Part shown: positions 26,867 through 36,888 of the stretch, piece after piece | Numbering within the stretch: position 1 is the stretch's first letter | Layout: every line of letters starts with the position of its first letter | Notes under the pieces: model-generated | What the model was told of the DNA's origin: nothing | Seen by the model: the letters and a program-made list of their open reading frames with translations, nothing else | Database searches by the model: none | Position numbers and translations under genes: made by a program | NCBI RefSeq assembly: GCF_002368415.1 | Contig: NZ_AP018292.1 | Location: 248,001-312,000, forward strand | Origin: Calothrix sp. NIES-4105 | Lineage (GTDB): Bacteria; Cyanobacteriota; Cyanobacteriia; Cyanobacteriales; Nostocaceae | Direction of reading: 5' to 3' | Length of the DNA: 64,000 bases

Positions 26867-27193
26867 TTGTCAAGTTGGATATATCTTTTATTAGGTATTG
26901 TCTTTGAAGTGACAGGCACAACATTTATGAAATACTCAGCAGGGTTTAGTAAATTTCTGCCTAGTGTATTTATATTTGTGTTTTATATTTTGAGTATAAG
27001 TTCGGTTAATATCGCATTGAAAAAGATAGATGTTAGTATAGCTTATGCTATTTGGTCAGGTGTCGGCACTTCTTTAATAGCATTAATTGGAATATTATGT
27101 TTTAAAGAAACATTTTCTATCAGCAAATTTTTATCTATAGTATTAATTATTATCGGTATTGTCACTTTAAATTTAAGCGGTACTACCCGTTAA
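26867..27193 (+). CDS. Small multidrug resistance (SMR) transporter (108 aa)
   Basis: SMR proteins are proton-coupled exporters of cationic compounds in the inner membrane. Four hydrophobic helices are evident. With the TTG start at 26867 (GGAG seven bases upstream) the key glutamate falls at E14 (GIVFEVTGTTFMK) and the tryptophan at W63 (AYAIWSGVG), exactly as in EmrE, which supports this start over the upstream TTG at 26828. No partner SMR gene is adjacent. The gene lacks GGCGCC, like the methyltransferase beside it, so both may be recent arrivals. Confidence 0.88.
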   Translation: MSSWIYLLLGIVFEVTGTTFMKYSAGFSKFLPSVFIFVFYILSISSVNIALKKIDVSIAYAIWSGVGTSLIALIGILCFKETFSISKFLSIVLIIIGIVTLNLSGTTR

Positions 27194-27401
27194 TTAGAAA
27201 ACTATAGGAATTATTTTAATGAATAATTCAAAAGTAGTTAAAAAATATGAGTGATGATTTGCTGGCGCCGACTTACTTAATCTTATCCTCATTTACGCCC
27301 AATATTGTATTTAATGCTTTTGAATCTTTATATATAAATGAGAGAAGTAGACTTCAACTATCTCTCTCACTATGAAGATGAATGATTGTTTTGTCAAAGA
27401 T

Positions 27402-28226
27402 TTACTTAGAAATAATCATTGTTGCAGCATTTGAAGCAACTAATTTACGTCCATCCTGTTCGTTCATATTAGATACCAACACATCTAAAATTTCTGACCG
27501 TTGCTTATCTGAAAGTATGCTTGAATCCGCTTGACAGAAGAAATCCATTAACGCTTTGCCCGCTGAGGAATTTTTTTCAAAACAAAGGCTAATGTCTAGA
27601 GATTCTGGGTAATTTACTAATTTATATGATAAACCCAGTTCATCAATAATTGCCTGCATTTTCTCCATTTGTAGCATTTCTGCAAAGCCTTGTCCTGTGA
27701 GAGCGGCATATTTGAATATAGTCTCAAATATAACTGCATCCGCAGTACAAAGAGTGATAATGATAAAACCATTATCTTTCAACATCTCCATTCCCTGAAG
27801 AATGATTTGCTTCTCATGGTCAGGCATGTGATATAGACAATGAGTGTAGTGAATAATATCAAACTTTTCCGGAGTTTGAAAATCTTCAATTGTCTGTGGA
27901 TGAATTTCTAAATCAACATTTTTAAATTCTGGAATCCTTATTTTTTGCTCGTAACGCTGACGATGTAGAGGATTCGGTTCAACAGCCACATAACGGAGCT
28001 TTAATTCTTCGGGTAAATGTTGCTTCAAAGCATGTATTACTTGCACATCAAAATCACCTGGACCAGCCCCTACGCTTAACACAGCTACCTGTGGAGCTTG
28101 TGGCTTCAGGTTTTGCTTCATTAAATTAAGAGCCATTTCACGATTGACTTGCCACTTTTCAAGGAAAACTTGGTATCCTGCGTCATAAGCTTCATAAATT
28201 TTGTCGAGTTCAACAGTATTAGCCAC
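27402..28226 (-). CDS. Class I SAM-dependent methyltransferase (274 aa)
   Basis: The Rossmann SAM-binding motif I is clear (VAVLSVGAGPGDFDVQV), followed by an acidic post-motif (YVAVEPNPLHRQRY), motif II (FDIIHYTHCLYHMPD) and motif III (LKDNGFIIITLC). The length and C-terminal helices resemble small-molecule methyltransferases of the histamine N-methyltransferase type; the substrate cannot be told. An AGGAGAAAG ribosome site precedes ATG 28226. It converges with the SMR gene. One can imagine a methylate-and-export pair, but nothing proves it. Confidence 0.8.
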   Translation of the reverse strand: MANTVELDKIYEAYDAGYQVFLEKWQVNREMALNLMKQNLKPQAPQVAVLSVGAGPGDFDVQVIHALKQHLPEELKLRYVAVEPNPLHRQRYEQKIRIPEFKNVDLEIHPQTIEDFQTPEKFDIIHYTHCLYHMPDHEKQIILQGMEMLKDNGFIIITLCTADAVIFETIFKYAALTGQGFAEMLQMEKMQAIIDELGLSYKLVNYPESLDISLCFEKNSSAGKALMDFFCQADSSILSDKQRSEILDVLVSNMNEQDGRKLVASNAATMIISK

Positions 28227-28586
28227 AACCTTTCTCCTAAGTATTATGAATTATTAGCCAAAGTTTATGAGACATTCATTCATGTTAAAATAATTTGAGC
28301 ATCATTCAAATTATTTCGATATAATTAATTACCTACCATATTCTGAAAATCACTGTCAACTACAAAGTGAAATGAAACAATTAGTACCCAGCTATCGGAA
28401 AAAATATACTATAAAGACTGATATATAAAGTGTTAATAGATAATTATTCAATTTGGTTCAACCATTCCCTTCCGGTAATTTAGTAGCGCACGCTCACCGA
28501 AGGCGCCTATAACTCAATATATATACTTATATCATTTACTTGCTGCTAAAATGCTTAAATATATATGGCGCCATTAATTACAGAAC
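28227..28586. other. Divergent intergenic region
   Basis: 360 bp without a gene, between two divergent genes; promoters for both are expected here. GGCGCC lies at 28502 and 28567. Confidence 0.4.
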
Positions 28587-29435
28587 ATGTCAAGACCGAA
28601 GGGATGGTATAAACAGCTTACGATTCGCCCAGTGCTTCCAGTGGACGGATATCAGTCCTATGAAAAAATATGTGGACACGTAGCGGATATATATTTTCCA
28701 ATAATTGATGAAGATAAAATTAGGCGCCTGGTTAAAGAGAATGCGACGGACTCAAGGTACATTAGTGCCTACACTTTATTTCAGGTAGGTAAATCTAAAT
28801 GCCCTGCGTACTGGGTAAATGAGGATTTATTAACAGCGTTGATGAAATCTAAAATGTCTGTTGAGATTGAAAATCTTAACTGGGCTATGAGAACTGGGAT
28901 TTTTATGCTACCTAAAGGCGCCATATTATCCCCAGAAAATCATAGCATTGAAGCTATATATTGGCATTGTGATATAGAGAATGATTTATTATATTGGACT
29001 GCTGTAGATAAAGTTTCATCTTTCTGTCGTAGATTCCGCATTACCAACAATGCTAATAAATTTACTTATAGTGATGTTGAAGATATGGATTCGGAAACAG
29101 TAGTAGAATTTAATACTTATCTACAATCTATATTTCTACGACTACTATTAATAATGGAAGCGCGCCCAGAATATATAGACACGCAAAGCGCGCGCGTTGT
29201 AGTTAACAAAGGATTTTCTAAGAAAAATGATAAAGACTATTATGAACCATTATGGATTGGTAAAAGCTATCGTTTAAAGCGGGAAGGTAAAGAAGTTACA
29301 GGTAGTGGAACAGGAGGAAGTAAAAGCCCCCATTGGCGCCAGGGCTTTTTACGCAACCAAGCTTATGGAGAAGGGTACAAAGAGCGTAAATTAGTATGGA
29401 TTGAACCAGTGTTTGTGGTTGGTGGTGGGGAATAG
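28587..29435 (+). CDS. Protein with AcrVA2-like C-terminal module (282 aa)
   Basis: The N-terminal 200 residues are not recognised (WYKQLTIRPVLPVDGYQSYE to LRLLLIMEARPEYID). The C-terminus is striking: SPHWRQGFLRNQAYGEG, then RKLVWIEPVFVVGG. The same pattern (PHxRRGHxxxxxxGxG, xxxxVxWxPxxV) ends the type V anti-CRISPR AcrVA2 and its many homologues on plasmids and phages. AcrVA2 lowers Cas12a production by acting on its nascent message. Whether this protein does so is unknown. The long spread of homologues also allows a general plasmid function. Confidence 0.6.
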   Translation: MSRPKGWYKQLTIRPVLPVDGYQSYEKICGHVADIYFPIIDEDKIRRLVKENATDSRYISAYTLFQVGKSKCPAYWVNEDLLTALMKSKMSVEIENLNWAMRTGIFMLPKGAILSPENHSIEAIYWHCDIENDLLYWTAVDKVSSFCRRFRITNNANKFTYSDVEDMDSETVVEFNTYLQSIFLRLLLIMEARPEYIDTQSARVVVNKGFSKKNDKDYYEPLWIGKSYRLKREGKEVTGSGTGGSKSPHWRQGFLRNQAYGEGYKERKLVWIEPVFVVGGGE

Positions 29436-30622
29436 TAGGCGCCTCAATACAGTTTCGATTCAACAGTATGATAGCCTTGAATCTAATTATTTAAATATTT
29501 AAGCACTTAAATAATTCAATGTCTGATATCATACTTAAATCGAGCGTCTGGTATACCTGGTACAACTCTTAAAAAAACGTTGGCGCCTGTTACTCGACTA
29601 AATATATTAGTGATTACGTCGGGTGATACTAAAAAACGCACGGTTGTATTAATCGGGATACTAAATTCAGTAAAACTATGGAATATGTTTGTAGCTGACT
29701 GTTGACCTCCAGTAATGTTGATTATGGTTTCAAGAGATTAACAATACTTCCGTATGTTTAATCTAAGACTATTTGCACGCTTACAACATTTGGTACAAGT
29801 GAAAACGTAAATGCGTAGACAATTATCTTTTTCTAATACATAGAGGGACACCCTTTCTATAACCTTAGTCTTAAGATGCCCAAATAATTGATTATTATTC
29901 TTCAAAAGTAAATTTTTGGCTTGGAGTTTGCAATACTTTAGACTCGCTCACGGTCAAACTCATTAGTTAATAGTACAATTGGAGGCACCTAACTAGTAAT
30001 TCAAATGCACTGGCATATAAGATAGGATTTTTGTTAAAACGATAGGCACCTGTTATTTGAGCCGACACCTCTATTTATTTAGCGGTAAGATCTCCCGTTT
30101 TAACGGTAAATCAACTATTCCAGCAACAAGTGGCGTCAATATTTGATTGTTTGGTTTTAAAATAGCTAGCGCGTGGTTTCAAATGTACTATTCAAATATG
30201 CGCTTAGGTTTATGATTGGCGCCTGTAATGTAAAAATCTTATAAATTTATAATGCTGATGAACATGTCAACTATCTCAATGCTTAAATATCATTGATAAA
30301 TTTTATCTTTAACCAAGATTTGGCTGAATGCAAATTATCTTGTCTTTATAAAAAAATCATGATATGAGAACATTTTTGTCAGGATTATTACAAATAAAAG
30401 CTTGACTAATCTTAAAAATTATTTAAAAATGTTTGACATTGATATAAGTGTAAACAAAGTACAAAAAAATTGAAAAATGTTGTGTGTAATCTATATTTTA
30501 ATTGGCGAAGAAGTTTTCTAACTAATTTGAATATGTAGAAATAGGCATTTAATGATTTTGATTGAATTTACGCTTATGGACACAATAGCTTAGTAGTTTT
30601 GGCACTTAGAGCGGGAATTGAT
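29436..30622. other. Large repeat-rich intergenic region
   Basis: Apart from the TPS relic (29516-29739) no gene is visible. Octamer-like units (29488-29515) and GGCGCC/GGCACC sites (29438, 29581, 29983, 30042, 30219) occur up to about 30.24 kb. After that the motif disappears for 3.4 kb. Confidence 0.45.
29516..29739 (-). pseudogene. Relic of a two-partner-secretion (TPS) exoprotein N-terminus
   Basis: The minus-strand frame reads INITGGQQSATNIFHSFTEF, then SIPINTTVRFLVSPDVITNI and FSRVTGA, ending in a stop at 29516. The motif NLFHSFxxFxIPxxxxxxFxxxxxxxNIFxRVTG is the hemagglutination-activity/TPS domain. Upstream the frame is broken. It belongs to the same protein class as the TPS-like C-terminal genes near 23 kb. 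Confidence 0.65.
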
Positions 30623-31361
30623 ATGAATATAAAAACATCCATTGCTTTGGTAACAGGAGCTAATCGTGGTATTGGTAAGGCTATCGTTGAAGCTTTATGT
30701 TGCCAAGGAGTTAAGCGTATTTACGCAACCGCACGCGATATAAACTCCCTAAAAAATTTAGTTTCGCTTGACCCGCAAAAAATTATTCCAATAGAGCTTG
30801 ATGTCACAAAGCTAGAACAAGTTTTGTCCGTTGCAGAACTAGCGCAGAATGTAAATGTGCTAATAAATAATGCTGGAGTACTAGCAAGAGATGGATTTTT
30901 TTCTGCTTCGAGTGTAGAGAATGCGCGCTGGGAGATGGAAACTAACTTTTACGGAACACTCCATATGATACGCGCGTTTGCTCCTATTTTAGGAAACAAT
31001 GGTGGAGGTGCCATTATTAACTTAGTTTCGCTCGTATCGCATGTTAATGTACCGATGTTTGGTACATATAGCGCTTCAAAAGCTGCTGCTTTATCACTAA
31101 CGATTGGCAGCAAGGGCAGAATTAGCAGCCCAAGGAACTTTAGTTATAGGAGTTTTTCCTGGTCCAGTTGAAACAGATATGATAGAAGGTGTTAACTTAG
31201 ACAAAGTGCCTCCTAAACAGATTGCTCTCGCTACATTACAAGCATTAGAGTAAGGTGCAGAAGAAGTGTATCCAGATAAAATGTCTGTTGATGTACTTAC
31301 CCCTCTTCAAGACAGTTTTAAAACACTTGAAAAACAATTTGCTGCATACGTAAAATCATAG
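30623..31361 (+). pseudogene. SDR-family oxidoreductase, frameshift plus stop
   Basis: ATG 30623 begins MNIKTSIALVTGANRGIGKA, the NAD(P)-binding TGxxxGIG of short-chain dehydrogenases. NNAG (LINNAGVLARDG) and the catalytic S and YxxxK (NLVSLVSHVN, FGTYSASKAA) are all present. The frame then shifts near 31110. The proper frame continues RAELAAQGTLVIGVFPGPVE, TDM, meets TAA at about 31250, and runs to TAG at 31361. Two lesions suggest a non-functional gene, although the catalytic half is complete. It lies just upstream of the carotenoid genes. Confidence 0.75.
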
Positions 31362-31396
31362 TAAAACCTGGTTATAACCATAAATTTAGCAAGCAG

Positions 31397-33349
31397 ATGA
31401 ATAATTTATTTGATTCCTCGTCGTCCCAAATCTCTCGGCGAGTTGCTTTGAAATTACTGAGTATTGGAGCTATTGGTACAACGCTAGGTTATTCTCGATT
31501 GAACAAACCTCAACCAATTGCGTTTCAGCAAGATATTTTAAATTTGCCGACTCATTTAAGTAATAAAAAGACGGTTGTTGTTGTAGGTGGTGGTTTAGCT
31601 GGATTAGCTTGTGCTTATGAGTTAAGTAAGCGAGGTTTTGCAGTAACGTTGCTAGAGCGCTCTCCAAACCTTGGTGGTAAAATAGCTAGTTGGAAAGTGC
31701 AGGTGGGTTCGGAGGAGTTTATGATGGAACATGGCTTCCACGGCTTTTTCCCCCAATATTATAATCTGAGAAGCTTGATTGACGAAATTAATATTAGTAA
31801 TAATTTTCGTTCTTTAGAACGCTACTCTGTGGTTTTTCGTAACAATGAGTACAACCCAGAAGTATTTCATCCGAATAATTCAGCTTTTCCTTGGAATATA
31901 GTTGATTTAGCAATAACCTCTTCAAATCGGTGGCGATGGGGAATTAATCTAACAAAATATAAACATTTACAAGTTTTTTATGCAATTACTAGTTTTCAAA
32001 TCCCTAGAACTTATCAAGATTTCGACAATCTAACGGTAGCTGAGTGGGTAAAAAAGGATTTTCCTCAAGGATTGTATGACCTTTATTTTCTTCCCTTTGC
32101 TAAATCTAGCCTGAATGCGCCAGATAAATTTAGTGTTGCAGAACTATTACATTTTTTTCACTTCTACTTCTTTGGAAATCCAGAAGGGTTAGCATTTGAT
32201 GGAACTAGGCAAGATATGGGAACGAGCTTAGTCCAGCCAATTACTCAAATGATTGAACGCAACGGTGGCAAAATTGTGAAAGAAGCAACAGTAAGCAATA
32301 TCAACTTTAAACAAGGAAATATTGCATCTTTAAGCTACCAGCAGGGGCAAACTCAAACGGCGGTGCCATTTTGGGTAAAGCATAACTCAGCAATTGATTC
32401 AGAAGATTTGGAATATTATGGTGCTGGCGATGCAATGTTTGCTGTATCACCTAATAGTGAATATGCTATCTCTATGAGTTGTACTCACCAAGGATGTACT
32501 GTTGAAAGACAAGAAAATGGAGCGTTCCATTGTCCTTGTCATGGAGCTATGTATGATGAACTTGGGCGAGTCATGAGTGGACCAATCAAACGCGATCTAC
32601 CTCGCTTCTTAGTCACAGAACGTAAGGAAGAAAATATTCAATTGGTGGCAGATATATCAACTTTATCAGTAACAGAGCAGACAGTCGAAGCCGATTATTA
32701 CGTTTTGGCTACTGATGTTCCGGGTGTTAAAAATCTTTTCGGGCTAATGACTGGTGAAGTAAATCAAGAGTTGAAAAATCAGGTTGATAAACTAACCGTT
32801 TCCGATCCATTTGCAGTTGCTCGGTTTTGGTTTGACCGCGATTTTGAATGGGAACATAGTAATTTCGCTTCTCTTTCTGGCTATAAACTGACCGATAGTA
32901 TTACCCTTTATCATCGCATTCAAGAACAATTTATTGAGTGGTCAAAGCGAACAGGCGGTAGTGTTATAGAACTACATGCATATTGTTACAAAGAGAAAGA
33001 ATTTCCTACTCAGAAGTCGTTATTGACTACCTTTGAGCAGGAATTGTATGAAATAGTGCCACAATTGCAAGAAGCTTCGATGCTACACCGAGAATTGGTT
33101 AATCAAAAAAACTTTTCTGGTTATCCACCTAATAGTTTCACTCATAGACCAGAAACAAGCACACCAGTTTCTAATCTGCTGTTTGCTGGTGACTGGGTAC
33201 GTATGCCTTTCCCCTGCGGTTTAATGGAGCGAGCAGTTAGCAGTGGAATACTTGCAGCAAACACTATTCTTTATCAAGAAAAGCTACAAAGGCGAACCCT
33301 TTTATCTGTTAATCCAGAGGGAATTTTCAATATTACGCCAATAGTTTGA
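31397..33349 (+). CDS. CruE/CrtU-like carotenoid desaturase/methyltransferase with Rieske domain (650 aa)
   Basis: An N-terminal FAD-binding motif ([20 protein letters not shown], about 60-79) and a phytoene-desaturase-like fold ([32 protein letters not shown] near the end) surround an inserted Rieske domain at about 360-395 (CTHQGC and [12 protein letters not shown], the CxH and CxxH cluster ligands). This combination fits the beta-carotene desaturase/methyltransferases CruE (synechoxanthin) and CrtU (isorenieratene), which make aromatic end rings. The N-terminus has a twin-arginine-like stretch ([15 protein letters not shown]). There are no GGCGCC sites in the gene. No other pathway genes are present apart from the next one. 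Confidence 0.75.
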   Translation: MNNLFDSSSSQISRRVALKLLSIGAIGTTLGYSRLNKPQPIAFQQDILNLPTHLSNKKTVVVVGGGLAGLACAYELSKRGFAVTLLERSPNLGGKIASWKVQVGSEEFMMEHGFHGFFPQYYNLRSLIDEINISNNFRSLERYSVVFRNNEYNPEVFHPNNSAFPWNIVDLAITSSNRWRWGINLTKYKHLQVFYAITSFQIPRTYQDFDNLTVAEWVKKDFPQGLYDLYFLPFAKSSLNAPDKFSVAELLHFFHFYFFGNPEGLAFDGTRQDMGTSLVQPITQMIERNGGKIVKEATVSNINFKQGNIASLSYQQGQTQTAVPFWVKHNSAIDSEDLEYYGAGDAMFAVSPNSEYAISMSCTHQGCTVERQENGAFHCPCHGAMYDELGRVMSGPIKRDLPRFLVTERKEENIQLVADISTLSVTEQTVEADYYVLATDVPGVKNLFGLMTGEVNQELKNQVDKLTVSDPFAVARFWFDRDFEWEHSNFASLSGYKLTDSITLYHRIQEQFIEWSKRTGGSVIELHAYCYKEKEFPTQKSLLTTFEQELYEIVPQLQEASMLHRELVNQKNFSGYPPNSFTHRPETSTPVSNLLFAGDWVRMPFPCGLMERAVSSGILAANTILYQEKLQRRTLLSVNPEGIFNITPIV

Positions 33350-33478
33350 AGCTGTTTTGCTAAAAGCTCAATTGCTTTACTAATACATTGCAATTTCAAC
33401 TAACGAAGAGTTATTCCTAGCTTCAATAATGTTTGATTTGATAAAGAGTAACCTCGATTACTGATAGTTTGTGTATCT

Positions 33479-34912
33479 ATGACTACAACAGAACAACTTG
33501 TTAAAAAATCATGGGCAGAGGCAATCAAGGAAACAGCAGTTGAATTTGGTTTGACTTCATTGCCGATTATTTCTGGAGCTATCCCATCAAAACTAAGAGG
33601 TTCTTTTTACTGTAATGGTTCGGCACGTTTAGAACGAGGTGGAGAAACAGTCAAGCATTGGTTTGATGGAGATGGAGCAGTTTTAAGAATTCATTTGAAT
33701 TCAGCAGGCGCCACTGGTATCTACCGCTATGTAAAAACTGCCGAGTACCTTGAGGAAGAACAATCTGGGAAATTGTCGTTTATGGGCTATGGTACTATGC
33801 CCTCTGGTTCAATCTGGAGACGTTTTTTTAAACCAATTAAAAATGTTGCCAATACTTCAGTTTTGGCATTACCAGACAAACTGCTGGCTCTTTGGGAAGG
33901 TGGGCATCCTTATGCCTTAGATTTGGAAACCCTTAACACAATCGGTCTTGATAATTTAGAATGGTTAACTAATAATCTTTCTTATTCGGCTCATCCAAAG
34001 CAAGACCCTTTAACCAAAGAAATTTATAACTTTGGATTGAGCTACGGTAAAAAAACTTTCTTAAACGTTTACCGATGCGATTTCAAAGGTAAAATAATAG
34101 CAAAAACAGCAATTCCTTTAGAAGGTGCGCCTCTAGTTCATGATTTTGTTGTGGCTGGTCAGTACTTAGTGTTTTTAATTCCTCCAATACGGCTGCAAAT
34201 TTTTCCGTTATTGATGAGGTTAAAAAGCCTTAGTGACAATTTATCTTGGCAACCAAAACGAGGAACGCAAATTTTGGTGGTAGACCGTGAAAACCTTAAT
34301 TTACTAAGTCGTGGAGTTACTGAGCCTTGGTATCAATGGCATTTTGGAAATGGTTATGTGGATTTGGATGGCTCTGTATTGTTTGATTTCGTTCAGTACT
34401 CAGATTTTAAAATTAACCAATACTTAAAAGAAGCAGCGACAGGTTATACTAAAACTCCTGCGAAAGGAACACTTCACCAAATTCGCCTTAACCCTAAAAC
34501 AAGTAAAGTTAAAGAAATTGCTTGTGTTTTTGACCGATGCTGTGATTTTCCATCTGTAAATCCGAATAAAATTGGACAACCTTGGCGCCATACTTATCTA
34601 TCAGTATTATCAAAAGAAGAAGATATTGGTCAAGAAATAATAGGCGGCACGTTTGCCTGCGTTGATTACAAAACAAATACATATAAGTTAGCCTCTTTGG
34701 GTGAAGGCAATTATGGCACTGGGCCAATTTATGCTCCAGACCCAAATAATGCAGACCAAGGTTGGATTTTAACAGTTGTTTACAATAGTAATAGCAACCA
34801 AAGCGAGTTTTGGATATTTGATGCACAGGACTTGAGTGCAGGAGCAATTTGCCGTCTTGCTTTACCGAAAGTAATACCAATTGCATTTCACAGTACTTGG
34901 AATGCAGCCTAG
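33479..34912 (+). CDS. Carotenoid cleavage oxygenase (477 aa)
   Basis: Carotenoid oxygenases use a non-heme iron held by four histidines to cleave carotenoids or apocarotenoids, for example to retinal. The four conserved His contexts are visible: SYSAHPKQD (near 171), PLVHDFVVAG (near 220), WYQWHFGNGY (near 288) and the terminal FHSTW (near 471). The N-terminal FYCNGSARLERGG and HWFDGDGAVLRI are also family marks. It follows the CruE-like gene by 129 bp on the same strand and probably works on related carotenoids. GGCGCC occurs twice, unlike in the two genes before it. Confidence 0.88.
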   Translation: MTTTEQLVKKSWAEAIKETAVEFGLTSLPIISGAIPSKLRGSFYCNGSARLERGGETVKHWFDGDGAVLRIHLNSAGATGIYRYVKTAEYLEEEQSGKLSFMGYGTMPSGSIWRRFFKPIKNVANTSVLALPDKLLALWEGGHPYALDLETLNTIGLDNLEWLTNNLSYSAHPKQDPLTKEIYNFGLSYGKKTFLNVYRCDFKGKIIAKTAIPLEGAPLVHDFVVAGQYLVFLIPPIRLQIFPLLMRLKSLSDNLSWQPKRGTQILVVDRENLNLLSRGVTEPWYQWHFGNGYVDLDGSVLFDFVQYSDFKINQYLKEAATGYTKTPAKGTLHQIRLNPKTSKVKEIACVFDRCCDFPSVNPNKIGQPWRHTYLSVLSKEEDIGQEIIGGTFACVDYKTNTYKLASLGEGNYGTGPIYAPDPNNADQGWILTVVYNSNSNQSEFWIFDAQDLSAGAICRLALPKVIPIAFHSTWNAA

Positions 34913-35049
34913 CTTTAGGGATTTGTTATATCCGTCTTCACACATCCTCACCAAAACAGGCGCCTATTCTCGCTCGCTAAGTACTTAAATGCTCAAGTAT
35001 CTAAACATTTAAATATGAACAGGCGCCCACCAACCAAAACATACATCAC

Positions 35050-36048
35050 TCAAAGCGTTTGCAATCTTTCTAACGCCACCGCGCGCACAAGTCGGTTAGC
35101 ATCAGTTGTAAGTCTAGTAAGTACGTGAGCAGGGGTACTAGGGTTTTGAGCAACAGCGTATCTTTCTATCCAACATATAGAGTTCGCATGTTTTGCTAAA
35201 AACTCTGGTGGAGCTATAGGATGAAGAAGTAAGATAAAACGTGGAGATGTTGGTTCATCAGTACTGACAAATTCCGCAAGAACGGTGCCTGCTTTTTTAA
35301 GGTCTTTCTGGATAAGTGCTTTCATAGCGTGCGCGCGGATGTTTGAATAACCTTTTTTCCGCTTTCTGGATAAGGTTAAAAGTGTTTCCACGGTTGTATT
35401 TTCATGTTTAGTTACAGCAATTAAAACATCGTGGTTGGGATGAAAAGCTAACTTATGTAAAGTTTCGGCTGATGCATTTGGGTTATTCGCAACCGCTAAA
35501 CGCCAAATTTCTTCATCCCATCCAAGAGTTATCTCACTCGTATAATTTACATGTTGTGCTGCAATATACGCCTCTTCTAACCTTGTTGGGTTACTTGCTA
35601 TCTGTGACAAAGCATGAAAAGGCGCCAAGGGATGGTTAGCAATAATATTCAATATTTTAGAATTATCTCTTGAAGCTGCCATTACCAAGTAATATAAAGG
35701 CACATCATCTAGTAATAATATACTTTCTATTACCTCAAAGGGTAATTCTTGGAATAAACGCGGGTTTTCGAGTAACAGCAATGGAAATACTGGGTTATTT
35801 ATCAATTCAGATGGAAAGTCGGCGCCGAGTGTAATTAAAACTTCAACAGGCGTATTAGGGTTAGCTGTAACATTTCTTTGTATTTCTGGGTCATGCTCAT
35901 AACCACTTAACGCATCTAAAACATCAGGTGGCGCACTGGGATTCTTAACTACGACGCGCACAAGCTCGATACTCTTCAGAGCCAAGTCTCGCAAAATATC
36001 AGGATGAGTATTTATATCCGCTGCTTGCTCAATTAATGAATTTGACAT
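35050..36048 (-). CDS. Leucine-rich-repeat-variant (LRV) protein (332 aa)
   Basis: The protein is a chain of short helical repeats of about 24 residues with pattern VxxNPxxPxxVLxxLAxxxxxxVRxxVAxN (for example VVKNPSAPPDVLDALSGYEH, VTANPNTPVEVLITLG, AVAQNPSTPAHVLTRLTTDA). LRV proteins are alpha solenoids that bind other macromolecules. The N-terminal iron-sulfur cysteines of the founding member are not visible. No signal peptide. Upstream and downstream regions contain octamer units and GGCGCC. The partner is unknown. Confidence 0.75.
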   Translation of the reverse strand: MSNSLIEQAADINTHPDILRDLALKSIELVRVVVKNPSAPPDVLDALSGYEHDPEIQRNVTANPNTPVEVLITLGADFPSELINNPVFPLLLLENPRLFQELPFEVIESILLLDDVPLYYLVMAASRDNSKILNIIANHPLAPFHALSQIASNPTRLEEAYIAAQHVNYTSEITLGWDEEIWRLAVANNPNASAETLHKLAFHPNHDVLIAVTKHENTTVETLLTLSRKRKKGYSNIRAHAMKALIQKDLKKAGTVLAEFVSTDEPTSPRFILLLHPIAPPEFLAKHANSICWIERYAVAQNPSTPAHVLTRLTTDANRLVRAVALERLQTL

Positions 36049-36186
36049 CGTAATTTAAAGATAGGCGCCTCTTGTATATTAATATTTTATATTTATGTGT
36101 ACTACGCTTTTAGGCGCCTGTTCTTGAATGACACCGCACTCATAAAAAGAAGCTAGAGTTATAAGCTGAACATATATAAAATTTTT

Positions 36187-36720
36187 ATGATCGTATTGCT
36201 TAACGGTTCGTTCGGAGTTGGCAAAACAACTACAGCAAAAATCCTATGTACTAACCTACCAGGCAGTGCAATATATAATCCCGAATAGGTAGGGTCAGTT
36301 TTAATGCGCGCTCCAAAATGGATTAAATTAAAAAGAACAGGAGAAAACGACTTTCAACATATAGAACTGTGGAGAAAATCTACAATTACGGGCATCCGTT
36401 TATACCGTTAGACTACTCCCGGTGCAGTTATAGTTCCAATGACATTTACTCACCGCGACTATTTTAATGAAGTTGTTGCGGGAATTAAAAGCTTTGAAAA
36501 GGAACTTAGGATATTTTGTTTAAAAGCTAGTCTCGACACCATAAAAATACGCCTCACACAACGAGGAACTCAAATTGATGGTGCAGGGTCTGAGTGGATA
36601 CGAAAGCGAATTGTAGAATGTTCAGATGCTTATATAGATAATTATTTTGGCGAACCAATTGATACAGAATATTGCTCTGCTCAAGATGTTGCTGCCAATA
36701 TTGTGTCTAGATTACATTAA
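36187..36720 (+). pseudogene. P-loop kinase-like (TmrB-type) gene with two amber stops
   Basis: ATG 36187 begins MIVLLNGSFGVGKTTTAKIL, a Walker A P-loop. The frame is interrupted by TAG at 36286 (YNPE*VGSVLMRAP) and TAG near 36410 (LYR*TTPGAVIVPMT), then stays open to 36720 (TFTHRDYFNEVVAGIK to NIVSRLH). Apart from these two codons the whole 178-codon frame is coherent and resembles the tunicamycin-resistance TmrB/AAA kinase family. Both lesions are amber codons. The 3' part alone (from 36439) is unlikely to be functional. Confidence 0.7.
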
Positions 36721-36808
36721 CAAGTTTATACCTCTTGAGTATAGCGAGTGGCGCCGAAACACTCACGGTCAGAATCATGAGTAATAAAAAGCAACTCAAT
36801 AAAAAATT

Positions 36809-36848
36809 AAGTATTTAGATACTTAAATATCTAAATACTTGGATATTT
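36809..36848. repeat. Octamer array (5 units)
   Basis: Five consecutive 8-bp units, all fitting RARTAYYT-like consensus (first AAGTATTT, last GGATATTT). Confidence 0.8.
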
Positions 36849-36888
36849 AAAGCTATACATAGTTGAGCGCGCGGGCGCCATTGTATGA

